Below, in pieces: positions 1 to 6,867 of a DNA stretch of 15,544 bases. Each line of letters begins with the position of its first letter. Position 1 is the stretch's first letter. Made by a program: the position numbers and the translations under genes. The stretch spans positions 1 to 15,544 of the forward strand of contig JAGHCE010000192.1 in NCBI GenBank assembly GCA_021160625.1, read 5' to 3'. The notes below the pieces were generated by a model. The model was not told where the DNA came from and did not search any database. It saw only the letters and a list, made by a program, of their open reading frames with translations. The DNA is from Planctomycetota bacterium. GTDB lineage: Bacteria; Planctomycetota; DG-23; SLPQ01.

Positions 1-47
1 GGCCGTGTTGAGGCGGTTTTCGGGCACCGGGAGATGTTTGAAAAGGC

Positions 48-125
48 GGGGCCGTAGCTCAATCTGGTTAGAGTACCGGACTGTCGATCCGGGGGTTGGG
101 GGTTCGAGTCCCCTCGGCCTCGCCA
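48..125 (+). tRNA. tRNA-Asp (anticodon GTC), CCA encoded
   Basis: The full cloverleaf can be folded by eye. The acceptor stem is GGGGCCG (48-54) with CGGCCTC (115-121), including one G-T pair. The D-arm is GCTC/GAGT around a loop with GG. The anticodon stem CCGGA/TCCGG encloses loop CTGTCGA, which puts GTC at 83-85 (Asp). The variable region is 5 nt. The T-arm is GGGGG/CCCCT around TTCGAGT. The discriminator base is G122 and CCA is encoded at 123-125. A strong intrinsic terminator starts 10 nt later, so the tRNA appears to be transcribed alone or as the last element of a unit entering from the left edge. No convincing promoter is visible in the 47 bases before it. Confidence 0.97.
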
Positions 126-135
126 TATATTCCAG

Positions 136-165
136 GGCGGCGAAGGATACTTCGCCGCCTTTTTT
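136..165 (+). terminator. Rho-independent terminator of the tRNA-Asp gene
   Basis: A perfect 10-bp stem (GGCGGCGAAG at 136-145 with CTTCGCCGCC at 150-159) encloses a GATA tetraloop and is followed directly by six T residues (160-165). This is a textbook intrinsic terminator for plus-strand transcription. It begins 10 nt after the tRNA CCA end. It has no T-run on the minus strand, so it should not stop the convergent sulfatase-like gene. Confidence 0.93.
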
Positions 166-192
166 CATTTCCAGGAAACGCGCCGCTACAAA

Positions 193-213
193 GCCGCCAG
201 TGATTACGGCGGC
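193..213 (-). terminator. Possible weak terminator after the sulfatase-like gene
   Basis: GCCGCC (193-198) and GGCGGC (208-213) form a 6-bp stem with a 9-nt loop. On the minus strand the stem is followed by TTTGT. It lies about 55 nt beyond the stop codon of the sulfatase-like gene. The T-run is short and the loop long, so a role in termination is only a suggestion. The rest of 166-265 shows nothing else. Confidence 0.25.
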
Positions 214-265
214 CTACGATACCACTCTACTGACTGCCTGTTCCGGCGCGGCTATTCGCGGATTT

Positions 266-1696
266 TCAGAATCCGGGCAGCCGAAGCCGGTTTTCGATGG
301 ATTCCGGCGGAGTGTCGATTGCCTTCAGGAACTCGACATACTTTGCGTGGAGGTCCCTGACCACTTGCGGATTTTCCCGTGCTACGTCCTTTTCCCCGGC
401 GGGGTCGGCTGCGAGATCGTAGAGCTCGATACCCGGTTCGTCGGGCTTGTAGAGGGCCTTTTCCGTTCGCCGCACGGAGTCGACCGTCGAGGCGCCGGCC
501 CCGGCGTACTCATATTTGTCGCCGCCGTAGATAAGCTGCCACTTGCCTCGGGTCACCGTCGAGAAACGCCTCGCGCCGACCCCGTGTATGAGCGACGAGG
601 ACGAAACCGCAAGCTCCCGGTGCTCGTCGCGGGTGTTTTCGAGGACCGGCACGAGCGAGAGTCCCTGGACCGTAGGCGGCGCCTTGACGCCGGCGAGGTC
701 ATAGATCGTGGCCGTGGTGTCGGGCGTCTGGACGAGTGCGTCCGTCCTGCGGGGCCGAGCGCCAGGCACGCGGATCATAAGAGGTATGTGCGAGATAACA
801 TCCCAGAGCGGTATGTGGCAGGACTGGTCGCCTCGGATGAGCGACTTACCCATAAAGTTGTGCTCGCCCAGGCAAAAGCCGTGGTCGGTTGTGAAGATAA
901 CGGCGGTGTCTTCGGCAAGCCCCAGTTCCTCGATTCGCCGAAGCAGGTAGCCCACCCACGTGTCGACGAGCGTTACCTCACCGGCGTACGACGCCCGGAT
1001 ATGCTTTATCTCCTCGTCGGTGAGGTAGTCGGCGAAGTCGTACTTCGGATAGACGATGTCCGCGCCGGTGGGGTTCTTCTCGTAGATCTCACGGTAGTGC
1101 GCCGGAGGGTCCCACGGCTCGTGAGGGTCGAACGTGTCAACGTAGAGAAGGAAGTTCTCCGCCTTACGGTTTTCCTCCAGCCAGCGCGCCGCTTCCCTCA
1201 TTGTTATCGCGGGGAAGTACTCCTCCTCCCAGTAGCGCCGGTGCACGTTTCTCAGGTGCTGCCGCAGCGACGCCGGACGCCTGGTCTTCTGTGCGGACGC
1301 CACCTCCGGCTCAAACGGATACGTCCACGCGTTGTCGTTCTCCTGCCCGCGAACCCACTTCCACGCCGAAAAGCCCCTCTGGAAGTTGTACCCTCCCTTG
1401 AAAATGTGCGGCGTGTCGCCGATCATCATCGTGAGGAAGCCGTTTTCCTTGAGGACCTCTCCGACCGACACTGCGTCGGCCGGCAGCGGCGACCATTCGA
1501 AATACGTAAACGTAAACCGTCCCGTCAACAGGTCATGGCGGTTCGGGACCGTGGGGAAGCTCGACGTATAGGCCCGGTCGAAAACCACCGACTCCGACGC
1601 CAGCTTATCGAGGTTCGGCGTGTGTATCCAGTCGTTGCCGTAAGCGCCGATGTGGTCCCGCCTCATCGTGTCGGAATAGATAAGCACAATGTTCAT
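266..1696 (-). CDS. Sulfatase-like hydrolase of the alkaline phosphatase superfamily, Thr at the formylglycine site
   Basis: The 476-aa product has the sulfatase fold signature almost throughout. An N-terminal metal-site segment IYSDTMRRDHIGAYG (about residues 6-20) is followed by HTPNLDKLA. The substrate-side segment VDTFDPHEPW lies near 187-196, and the C-terminal metal/lysine motif TTDHGFCLGEHNFMGK near 269-284. The activation motif is atypical. Where family members have C/S-x-P-x-R, this protein has T49-V-P-N-R53 followed by HDLLTG; the codon is ACG at 1552-1550. Formylglycine-generating enzymes modify Cys or Ser, so a conventional sulfatase mechanism is doubtful. Thr serves directly as nucleophile in the related NPP phosphodiesterases, which makes phosphodiester hydrolysis a possible alternative. 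No signal peptide is visible, so a cytoplasmic location is inferred. The ATG at 1696 is chosen over the preceding TTG because AGGGAG lies 6-7 nt upstream. The gene is separated by 239 bp of repeats from the operon upstream of it. Confidence 0.88.
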   Translation of the reverse strand: MNIVLIYSDTMRRDHIGAYGNDWIHTPNLDKLASESVVFDRAYTSSFPTVPNRHDLLTGRFTFTYFEWSPLPADAVSVGEVLKENGFLTMMIGDTPHIFKGGYNFQRGFSAWKWVRGQENDNAWTYPFEPEVASAQKTRRPASLRQHLRNVHRRYWEEEYFPAITMREAARWLEENRKAENFLLYVDTFDPHEPWDPPAHYREIYEKNPTGADIVYPKYDFADYLTDEEIKHIRASYAGEVTLVDTWVGYLLRRIEELGLAEDTAVIFTTDHGFCLGEHNFMGKSLIRGDQSCHIPLWDVISHIPLMIRVPGARPRRTDALVQTPDTTATIYDLAGVKAPPTVQGLSLVPVLENTRDEHRELAVSSSSLIHGVGARRFSTVTRGKWQLIYGGDKYEYAGAGASTVDSVRRTEKALYKPDEPGIELYDLAADPAGEKDVARENPQVVRDLHAKYVEFLKAIDTPPESIENRLRLPGF

Positions 1697-1809
1697 CAAG
1701 TTCTCCCTTCAGTACATCTCTCGTGCCATTCCAAGTGGCTCCAGGTAGAAGCAGTCCGGTTGTCAAGTAGGGGCGAGGGGAGCCTGGCCCGCAGAAGGCC
1801 AGTTGACTG

Positions 1810-1828
1810 CCGCAGACAACGTCTGCGG
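1810..1828. repeat. 8-bp perfect inverted repeat
   Basis: CCGCAGAC (1810-1817) and GTCTGCGG (1821-1828) are perfect inverted copies around AAC. The element touches the 29-bp tandem repeats that begin at 1829-1832. It lies in the leader side of the sulfatase-like gene on the minus strand. It could be an RNA hairpin, an operator or part of a mobile palindromic repeat; it has no adjacent T-run. Confidence 0.7.
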
Positions 1829-1916
1829 CCCCCATAGCAGAAAGGGGGCGAAGCCCTCCCCCATAGCAGAAAGGGGGCGAAGCCCTCTCCCATAGCAGAA
1901 AGGGGTCGAAGACCCC
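1829..1916. repeat. Three tandem 29-bp hairpin repeats
   Basis: Units lie at 1832-1860, 1861-1889 and 1890-1916; the last lacks two bases. Each begins CCATAGCAGAAAGGGG. Units one and two differ at a single base. Within each unit a 6-bp stem closes on a GAA loop: GGGGGC-GAA-GCCCTC in the first two and GGGGTC-GAA-GACCCC in the third (1902-1916). The changes in unit three keep the stem paired: a G-C pair becomes T-A and a G-T pair becomes G-C. On the minus strand each hairpin is followed by TTTCTG, so the array might act as a weak terminator for the EamA operon. The 29-bp period is not a multiple of three, which argues against coding. Confidence 0.85.
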
Positions 1917-1935
1917 GCCGCCGCTTTTGCACCCG

Positions 1936-2841
1936 TCACGCGACCGCGCCCAGAAGGACTATCGCCGCAAGGCCCAGCGTAAGGCCGACCCACCCGAGCC
2001 GGCTTGGGTGTTCCCGCAAGAGTGTCGCCGAAGCCAGCGCCACCGCGATCGTCGAACCGCCCGTGGTCGCGGGAAAGAAAACGTACGGTGCGACCGCCAG
2101 GTCACCGAGGGCGACGGTGGAGGCGTAGTTGCCCACAAAAAGGCAGATGCCCACACCCGCCCCGAATACCATCGCGAGGCCGCGCCCGCGCGCCGACGGC
2201 GAAAAGAGCGAGATAAGCCCGGCTGTGACGACGAAGGTCGCCGTTACCGACAGAAGCATCGCCATCTTGTTGTCAAGCGGCGCGAGCCCCGCCCATTTCT
2301 CGGCCAGCGGATACGAATACATAAAAAACGTGTTCGCGGTGAACGCAAGCGCCATAAAGACGCCCCAGCCGCGTTTGAAGCCGCTTTTCACGCCGCTTTG
2401 CCCGCCGTCGAGGCCGAGGGCCACTATCGCAAGCCCCGCCACCAGAAGCCCCACGATGCCCGCCGCGCTCGCGCCCCCGCCCGGATAGAGAAGGCTCAAG
2501 ACCGCCGCCGCCGCGAAGGAAAGCGTCAAAATCGTCCAGGATACCGCGAGGTTCCCGCGCGCCACCGCGCTGATGAAAAGCGGAACCGCCGCCGCGGTCG
2601 CAAGCCCGCCGATGGCGCCCGCCGCGAAAAGGACTCCGGGCGCCGAAAGCGGCCGAGCATGCAGAAGGAGGGTCAGAAGGACGTTTAGTGCAAACCACGT
2701 GCATGCTACGCCGAAACCCACCCATATGTGCGGCAGGTTCCGCCGGACGATGATCCTATAGATGAAAGCCGTGGCCGACCAGCAGCAGATTATAAGGATC
2801 AAAACCGCACTTTTCACGCTCAATACCCCTGGCACAAACAT
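1936..2841 (-). CDS. EamA/DMT-superfamily permease (about 10 TM)
   Basis: The product is about 301 aa and almost wholly hydrophobic, with roughly ten membrane segments beginning at AVLILIICCW. It has the two-half architecture of EamA drug/metabolite transporters. The C-terminal signature is typical: an ATTGGSTIAVALASATLLREHPS-like segment (split here around the final Glu) followed by a last helix LGWVGLTLGLAAIVLLGA. Members move small metabolites such as amino acids, nucleosides or other solutes across the inner membrane, often as exporters; the substrate cannot be read. It starts 16 nt after the stop of the cytoplasmic amidase gene and is the last gene of the five-gene set. ATG at 2841 is used here. 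GTG at 2817 is a good alternative because AGGGG lies suitably upstream and the first helix follows at once. Confidence 0.85.
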   Translation of the reverse strand: MFVPGVLSVKSAVLILIICCWSATAFIYRIIVRRNLPHIWVGFGVACTWFALNVLLTLLLHARPLSAPGVLFAAGAIGGLATAAAVPLFISAVARGNLAVSWTILTLSFAAAAVLSLLYPGGGASAAGIVGLLVAGLAIVALGLDGGQSGVKSGFKRGWGVFMALAFTANTFFMYSYPLAEKWAGLAPLDNKMAMLLSVTATFVVTAGLISLFSPSARGRGLAMVFGAGVGICLFVGNYASTVALGDLAVAPYVFFPATTGGSTIAVALASATLLREHPSRLGWVGLTLGLAAIVLLGAVA

Positions 2842-2857
2842 GCCCGCCGCCCGGCGT

Positions 2858-3682
2858 CTACTTGCCGAGAATATCCCCGAACGTATCCACCCGCCGGGCG
2901 TCGAGGAGGCTCTTGTAGCCGTACGTCGGCCGCTCGGCGTCAAGATCTATCGTGGCCGTGGCGACTCCCTGGCGGCGGCCGGTCGAGGCGAGGATTTCGC
3001 CGTACGGGTCCACCACCGCCGAGCCGCCGATGTGAATCCCCCGCGAGTCCCTGCACGGCTGCGAGTAGTTCGACGAGACCATAAAGATCGCGTTCTCGAC
3101 GGCGCGGGCCTTCATAATGATGTTGTTCAAGCTTTCGCGCGGCTCCGCGTACATCGTCGGCCAAAAGATTATCTCGGCGCCCTTTATGACCTCTATCCTG
3201 GCCGTCTCCGGAAAATGCAGATCAATGCAGATAATCGCCCCTATCGTGCCGAAATCCGTCTCGAACACCGGGTACGAGCGCCCGGGACACACTTTGGAGC
3301 TGGGCCCCTGGAGGTGCACCTTCCGAACCGCCCCCATGCAGGCGCCCTTGCGGTCGAAAAGCGCAAGCGCGTTGTAGAGCTTATCGCCGTCGGTCTCGAT
3401 AAGCCCCCCGATGACGTACATCCGCCAGCGCTTGGCCGCCGCCGACAGCATATCAGAGGTCACGCCGCCGGGGACGGGTTCGGCGTCAAGCTGGTTTCGC
3501 GTGCGCTTGACGTTGAAGACCTCCGGCAGCAGGCAGATGTCGCTTCCGCGCTCGCCCGCGATGTCCAGAAGCGAGCGCGCCCGGCGGAGGTTCTCCTCCT
3601 TCGTGAAGAGAGGAACCTGTGAGTCGGGGTCGGGAAGCTCGATCGTAACCGTGCTGACAGTGACTTTTTCCCTGTCTGCCAT
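2858..3682 (-). CDS. Carbon-nitrogen hydrolase (nitrilase superfamily), cytoplasmic paralogue
   Basis: The 274-aa product is a complete nitrilase-superfamily domain with the Glu-Lys-Cys triad: E54 in LLPEVF, K121 in RKVHLQG and C152 in AIICIDLHFPE. The conserved block FWPTMYAEPRES follows near 173-184. Family members hydrolyse amides, carbamoyl groups or nitriles, releasing ammonia or an amine; an amidase is more likely than a true nitrilase. Unlike the next two upstream genes it has no signal peptide: its start MADREKVTVST aligns with an internal MVDRTSVTVST in those paralogues. ATG 3682 lies 10 nt after the upstream stop codon, and AAGGAG overlaps that stop with GAGG nearer the start, which suggests translational coupling. 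It is the fourth gene of the five-gene minus-strand set. Confidence 0.92.
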   Translation of the reverse strand: MADREKVTVSTVTIELPDPDSQVPLFTKEENLRRARSLLDIAGERGSDICLLPEVFNVKRTRNQLDAEPVPGGVTSDMLSAAAKRWRMYVIGGLIETDGDKLYNALALFDRKGACMGAVRKVHLQGPSSKVCPGRSYPVFETDFGTIGAIICIDLHFPETARIEVIKGAEIIFWPTMYAEPRESLNNIIMKARAVENAIFMVSSNYSQPCRDSRGIHIGGSAVVDPYGEILASTGRRQGVATATIDLDAERPTYGYKSLLDARRVDTFGDILGK

Positions 3683-3692
3683 CGCGGCCGCC

Positions 3693-4613
3693 TCACTCCT
3701 TCGTGATTATGCCGTAGGCATCGGGGCGCCTGGTAGCCCACTTGTCGATACCGGCCATCGGGCACTCCTCGTCGAGGTCGATAATGGCCGTCGCTACGTC
3801 TTCCTGCTTGCCGGTGTTTGCGAGTATTTCACCGTAGCGGTTGATAATCGCACCAAAGCCGAGGTGCCAGCCCTGTTTCTGGGAATAGTTCGAACAGACC
3901 GTAAAGATATTGTTCTCGATGGCGCGGGCCTTGTAGAGGGTATACGTTATCGACTCGCGGGGCCCGGAGTACATCGTCGGGCAAAAAACTATCTCGGCGC
4001 CGGCAAGCGCCAGGCTGCGCGCGGCTTCGGGGAAGTGGATGTCGATGCAGACAAGCGCGCCGACCTTTCCGAAGTCGGTTTCGAAGACGGGAAACGAGTT
4101 GCCCGGAGTCGCGTAATCGCGTTCTCCCGGAGGCAGGTGTACCTTGTGGTAGGTGCCGACGTGCTGGCCGTCGCGGCCGAAGATGGCCACGGAGTTGTAG
4201 ATCTTGTCGCCGTCTTTTTCGTAGTAGCAACCCATCACGTACATCTTCCACTTCCGGGCGGCCTCAGAAAGCATCTTCGAGGTTTCACCGCCGGGGATCT
4301 CCTCGGCCTCGCGCTGGTTGGCGGTGCGCTTGGTGCTGAAGAGCTCCGGCAGGCAGACGATATCGCTGCCTCGCTGGCCGGCGACGTCCAGAAGCCGCTT
4401 CGCCTTCGCCAGGTTCTCGGCCTTCGTGAAGCGCGGCACGTCCTCGTTCGGATCCGGCAGCCCGAAGGTAATCGTGCTTACCGTAACGCTGGTTCTGTCG
4501 ACCATTTTTTCAGTATCCTCCCTACTTGGTGCCTCCCCGGCCAAAAGCGTTCCCGAGAGGCTCAGACAGACGGCAATCGCCGCCGCAATCCCGATTTTGA
4601 CAGTGAGTTTCAT
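3693..4613 (-). CDS. Secreted carbon-nitrogen hydrolase (nitrilase superfamily), paralogue 2
   Basis: The 306-aa product begins with a Sec-type signal peptide: MKLTVKIG, then a hydrophobic core to about residue 24, with likely cleavage after LLA near residue 25. The hydrolase domain follows with the triad E90 in CLPELF, K157 in YHKVHLPPGE and C189 in ALVCIDIHFPE, then FCPTMYSGPRES. Nitrilase-superfamily enzymes are usually cytoplasmic, so export is noteworthy. The protein is clearly homologous along its length to the genes on either side, indicating tandem duplication. An internal ATG at 4505 (M37) is preceded by AGGGAGG and corresponds to the start of the cytoplasmic paralogue. The annotated start, ATG 4613, has GAGG about 10 nt upstream. 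Gaps to its neighbours are 32 and 10 nt, consistent with one transcript. Confidence 0.92.
   Translation of the reverse strand: MKLTVKIGIAAAIAVCLSLSGTLLAGEAPSREDTEKMVDRTSVTVSTITFGLPDPNEDVPRFTKAENLAKAKRLLDVAGQRGSDIVCLPELFSTKRTANQREAEEIPGGETSKMLSEAARKWKMYVMGCYYEKDGDKIYNSVAIFGRDGQHVGTYHKVHLPPGERDYATPGNSFPVFETDFGKVGALVCIDIHFPEAARSLALAGAEIVFCPTMYSGPRESITYTLYKARAIENNIFTVCSNYSQKQGWHLGFGAIINRYGEILANTGKQEDVATAIIDLDEECPMAGIDKWATRRPDAYGIITKE
4505..4523 (-). promoter_or_regulatory. Internal Shine-Dalgarno and ATG inside secreted amidase 2
   Basis: On the minus strand AGGGAGG (complement at 4517-4523) stands 11 nt before an in-frame ATG (4505-4503, M37). The Met begins MVDRTSVTVST, which aligns with the initiator of the non-exported paralogue. 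Initiation here would yield a complete amidase domain without the signal peptide. The same bases encode R-E-D-T-E-K, so coding constraint alone could explain part of the match, and 11 nt is at the long end of usable spacing. Confidence 0.4.
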
Positions 4614-4645
4614 TTGCCGATACCTCGCTTTTCCCTGGTTGTAAT

Positions 4646-5596
4646 TTACCTTTCCAGCAGCCGCCCATAGGTCTCCGGGACCCTGGAGCCCTGCCAGCCG
4701 CCTGCCGCCGCGGCGCCGGAGATGTACCTCTTGTCATCAAGGTTGATGACGGCGGTAGCGACGCCCTGGCGCCGGCCGGTGTGGGCGAGTATTTCCCCCT
4801 GCCTGTCGATTACCGCCGAAAAGCCGGTGTGAACGCCTTCAAGGCCGAGACACGGCTGCGAGTAGTTCGACGGCACGAAGAAGATGTTGTTCTCAATGGC
4901 GCGGGCCCTTGCGAGAATCTGCGCAGTCATCTGGCGCGGCTCGGAGTACATCGTCGGCCAGAAAACTATCTCGGCGCCATTTAGCGCCAGGCAGCGAACG
5001 CCTTCGGGAAAATGTATGTCGTAGCAAACGATTGCGCCCACCTTGCAGAAGTCCGTCTGGATTGTCTTGAAACTGTCCGCAGGCGCCTTGTGACCGGCGA
5101 CGGCACCCGGCAGGTGAACCTTATGATACGTACCGATGTGTTTGCCTTCCCGGTCGAAAAAGGGCACCGCGATGTAGTACTGGCCGTCCTTTTTCTCCCG
5201 AAGGCAGCCGACGACGTACATCTTCCACTTCTTTGCGGCCTGGGAGAGAAGCTGGGAGGTCTCGCCGGCGGGGATTTCCTCGGCGCTTCCCTGGCTGGTT
5301 GTATGCTTGGCGTTGAACTCCTCCGGCAGGCAGACGATGTCGCTTCCCCGCTCGCCGGCGATGTCGAGGAGACCCTTGACCATCTCCAGCCTTTCGGCCT
5401 TTGACGTCCTCGGTCCCTCGTAGGTCGGATCGTGCAGGCCGATCGTAATCGTGCTCACAGTAATATTCGTTCTGTCTACCATCTGTTTTGAATCCTCCCC
5501 CCCGCCGGTACCGGCGGCCGAACCCGTTCCTGAAATGACAAACGTCAGTACCAATGCCGCTGCCGCTGTCGCCGTGACTGCCAAAAGCCTTTTCAT
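4646..5596 (-). CDS. Secreted carbon-nitrogen hydrolase (nitrilase superfamily), paralogue 3
   Basis: The 316-aa product begins MKRLLAVTATAAAALVLTF, a signal peptide with probable cleavage after GSAA near residue 28. A short Gly-rich linker and the nitrilase domain follow. The triad is E92 or E93 in CLPEEF, K159 in YHKVHLPG and C191 in AIVCYDIHFPE, followed by FWPTMYSEPRQ. It resembles the next two genes along the whole domain but differs most around the substrate side (FKTIQTDFCKVG, and a C-terminal SGAAAAGGWQGSR extension). ATG 5596 is chosen over an upstream GTG (5611) because GTAGGA precedes it by about 7 nt and the basic n-region starts there. It lies 23 nt after the beta-helix gene. An exported amidase beside a beta-helix protein suggests action on an external amide-bearing substrate; the substrate itself is unknown. 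Confidence 0.92.
   Translation of the reverse strand: MKRLLAVTATAAAALVLTFVISGTGSAAGTGGGEDSKQMVDRTNITVSTITIGLHDPTYEGPRTSKAERLEMVKGLLDIAGERGSDIVCLPEEFNAKHTTSQGSAEEIPAGETSQLLSQAAKKWKMYVVGCLREKKDGQYYIAVPFFDREGKHIGTYHKVHLPGAVAGHKAPADSFKTIQTDFCKVGAIVCYDIHFPEGVRCLALNGAEIVFWPTMYSEPRQMTAQILARARAIENNIFFVPSNYSQPCLGLEGVHTGFSAVIDRQGEILAHTGRRQGVATAVINLDDKRYISGAAAAGGWQGSRVPETYGRLLER
5482..5498 (-). promoter_or_regulatory. Internal Shine-Dalgarno and ATG inside secreted amidase 3
   Basis: On the minus strand GGAGG (complement at 5494-5498, within a longer G-run) stands 11 nt before an in-frame ATG (5482-5480). This Met begins MVDRTNITVST, homologous to the start of the cytoplasmic paralogue. Spacing and position match the internal site of amidase 2 exactly. 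The encoded residues G-E-D-S-K-Q resemble R-E-D-T-E-K there, so common ancestry of the coding sequence is an alternative explanation. Confidence 0.4.
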
Positions 5597-5619
5597 TGTG
5601 TGTCCTACCACCAGAGCCG

Positions 5620-6867
5620 TTATTTGCCGTATTCGTAGCAGCCGATGTCAAAACCCGCTCCCGCCGGCCGTTTGTTGCCGTCGATATCGCTCGTAACCGC
5701 GCCGACGCCCACGCCCGCGTCGATTGCCGCGGAGCCGGCCGCCAGATGAAAGTCGCCTCCTTCGGCGTCGACGAAAATATCCGCCGGGCCGGCCTCGATG
5801 GAGTCAGCGTCGAAGCCGCGCGCACGCCAGTCTGCCAGCGTAATGAACCCGTCGCCTATGCCGACGACGCCCTTCCCGGCACGGCCGAAGAGGATGTTGT
5901 TGTTACAGGCAAAGCCCTTGAGCGAATCGGCCTCCATCGCCAGGGCCGCTTCCTGGCCGGAACTGTTGATGAATATGTTGTTGACGAGAGTGTCGTCATG
6001 TCCGCCGCCTATCACCTTGAAGGCGTAGCGGCCTTGGCCCTTGCGGAAGTAGACGGTGTTGTTCGCAAACACGTTGAAGCCGCCCGTCTCGCGGCCGTTA
6101 CCCTTGAACGACGCAATCCCCTTACCGGTGTTGTTGTACAGCAGGTTGTTGGCCACCAGGGCGTGCTCGGCGCCGTCAAGGTTAATGCAGGTCTTTGTGA
6201 TGTCGTGGATGGTGTTTCCCACGAATCGCGCATACGAGATCATCCCGTCGCCGCCCTCGCCCAGGTCGCCGTTTACGTGGAGGCCCATCTGGGCGCCATA
6301 AAGCTCGCACCCGGAAAGAACGGGATGATCCGTAGTGGAGAAGTATATGCAGATCGCGCCGCCGGTGCCGTCCATCCGGCAGTTCTCCACTGTGACGTAG
6401 TCCGACAGCCCCGTCTTGATGCACCAGGGCTTGTTCTCGGAAAAGTTGCAGGAACTTACCGTGACGTGATTTGAGTCCGCGATGCGCAGACCCGCCTTGC
6501 CGTTTGCGCCGGTGATCTCGAGCCCCTCGACGACTATCCACGCCGACTTGTAGATCATTACCCCGTCGCGCCCGGCGGTCACAAGGAGTGCGCCGGGTTC
6601 GCCGGATATCGTCACGGGCTTTTCCTCGGTGCCTCTGAGTTCACTGATGTTTACCGTCTCGTTGTATTCTCCCGACATTACGACCAGGGTATCTCCCGCC
6701 GAAAGGGCCTTTACCCCGCGCTGGATCGTCTTCCAGGGGGCCTGGCTCGTTCCTGCCGCCTGGTCGTCACCGGCCGGACAGACGCACACCGTCGCCGCCA
6801 TCGCCGGCAGACCAGCCAGCACCAGAGCGATCAGTATCCCCGCTGTCGCCACGTACCTTTTTATCAT
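5620..6867 (-). CDS. Secreted right-handed parallel beta-helix protein (DUF1565-like N-terminus)
   Basis: The 415-aa product has a signal peptide (MIKRYVATAGILIALVLAGL, likely cleavage AMA/A at 24/25). An early segment, GTSQAPWKTIQRGVKALSAG followed by DTLVVMSGEY, is typical of DUF1565/pectate-lyase-like secreted proteins. Short beta-helix coils then run from about residue 75 to 330, rich in N-x-I and V-x-N-C patterns. The C-terminus (AAGSAAIDAG, SDIDGNKRP, FDIGCYEYGK) is the usual closing segment of such proteins in environmental bacteria. The fold commonly binds or cleaves polysaccharides, but no catalytic residues can be assigned, so a binding or scaffold role is equally possible. ATG 6867 is preferred over the adjacent ATG 6870: GAGGAGG lies 6 nt upstream of 6867 but only 3 nt upstream of 6870. 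It is the first gene of the five-gene set and may direct the exported amidases to a polymer. Confidence 0.88.
   Translation of the reverse strand: MIKRYVATAGILIALVLAGLPAMAATVCVCPAGDDQAAGTSQAPWKTIQRGVKALSAGDTLVVMSGEYNETVNISELRGTEEKPVTISGEPGALLVTAGRDGVMIYKSAWIVVEGLEITGANGKAGLRIADSNHVTVSSCNFSENKPWCIKTGLSDYVTVENCRMDGTGGAICIYFSTTDHPVLSGCELYGAQMGLHVNGDLGEGGDGMISYARFVGNTIHDITKTCINLDGAEHALVANNLLYNNTGKGIASFKGNGRETGGFNVFANNTVYFRKGQGRYAFKVIGGGHDDTLVNNIFINSSGQEAALAMEADSLKGFACNNNILFGRAGKGVVGIGDGFITLADWRARGFDADSIEAGPADIFVDAEGGDFHLAAGSAAIDAGVGVGAVTSDIDGNKRPAGAGFDIGCYEYGK

Noticed and set aside
1740..1766. Minus-strand promoter with a perfect TTGACA for the sulfatase-like gene
   Set aside because: No acceptable -10 box occurs 16-18 nt downstream of TTGACA (complement at 1761-1766), so it was not listed as a feature.
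5..1837. 610-codon open frame on the plus strand across the sulfatase-like gene
   Set aside because: It covers the tRNA and its terminator and lies antisense to a gene with clear family motifs. The product is Arg/Val-rich without any recognisable domain, as expected for a GC-rich antisense shadow.
1829..1916. CRISPR array
   Set aside because: The 29-bp units are directly adjacent with no unique spacers, there are only three, and no cas gene is present.
1696..1932. Frames across the 29-bp repeats encoding a repeated peptide like LRPLSAMGEGFAPFLLWG
   Set aside because: The 29-bp period shifts frame at each unit, so the same peptides appear in successive frames. No ribosome site or homology supports coding.
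3411..4670. 419-codon plus-strand frame opposite the amidase genes
   Set aside because: It spans parts of two well-supported minus-strand genes and the gap between them, and shows no domain.
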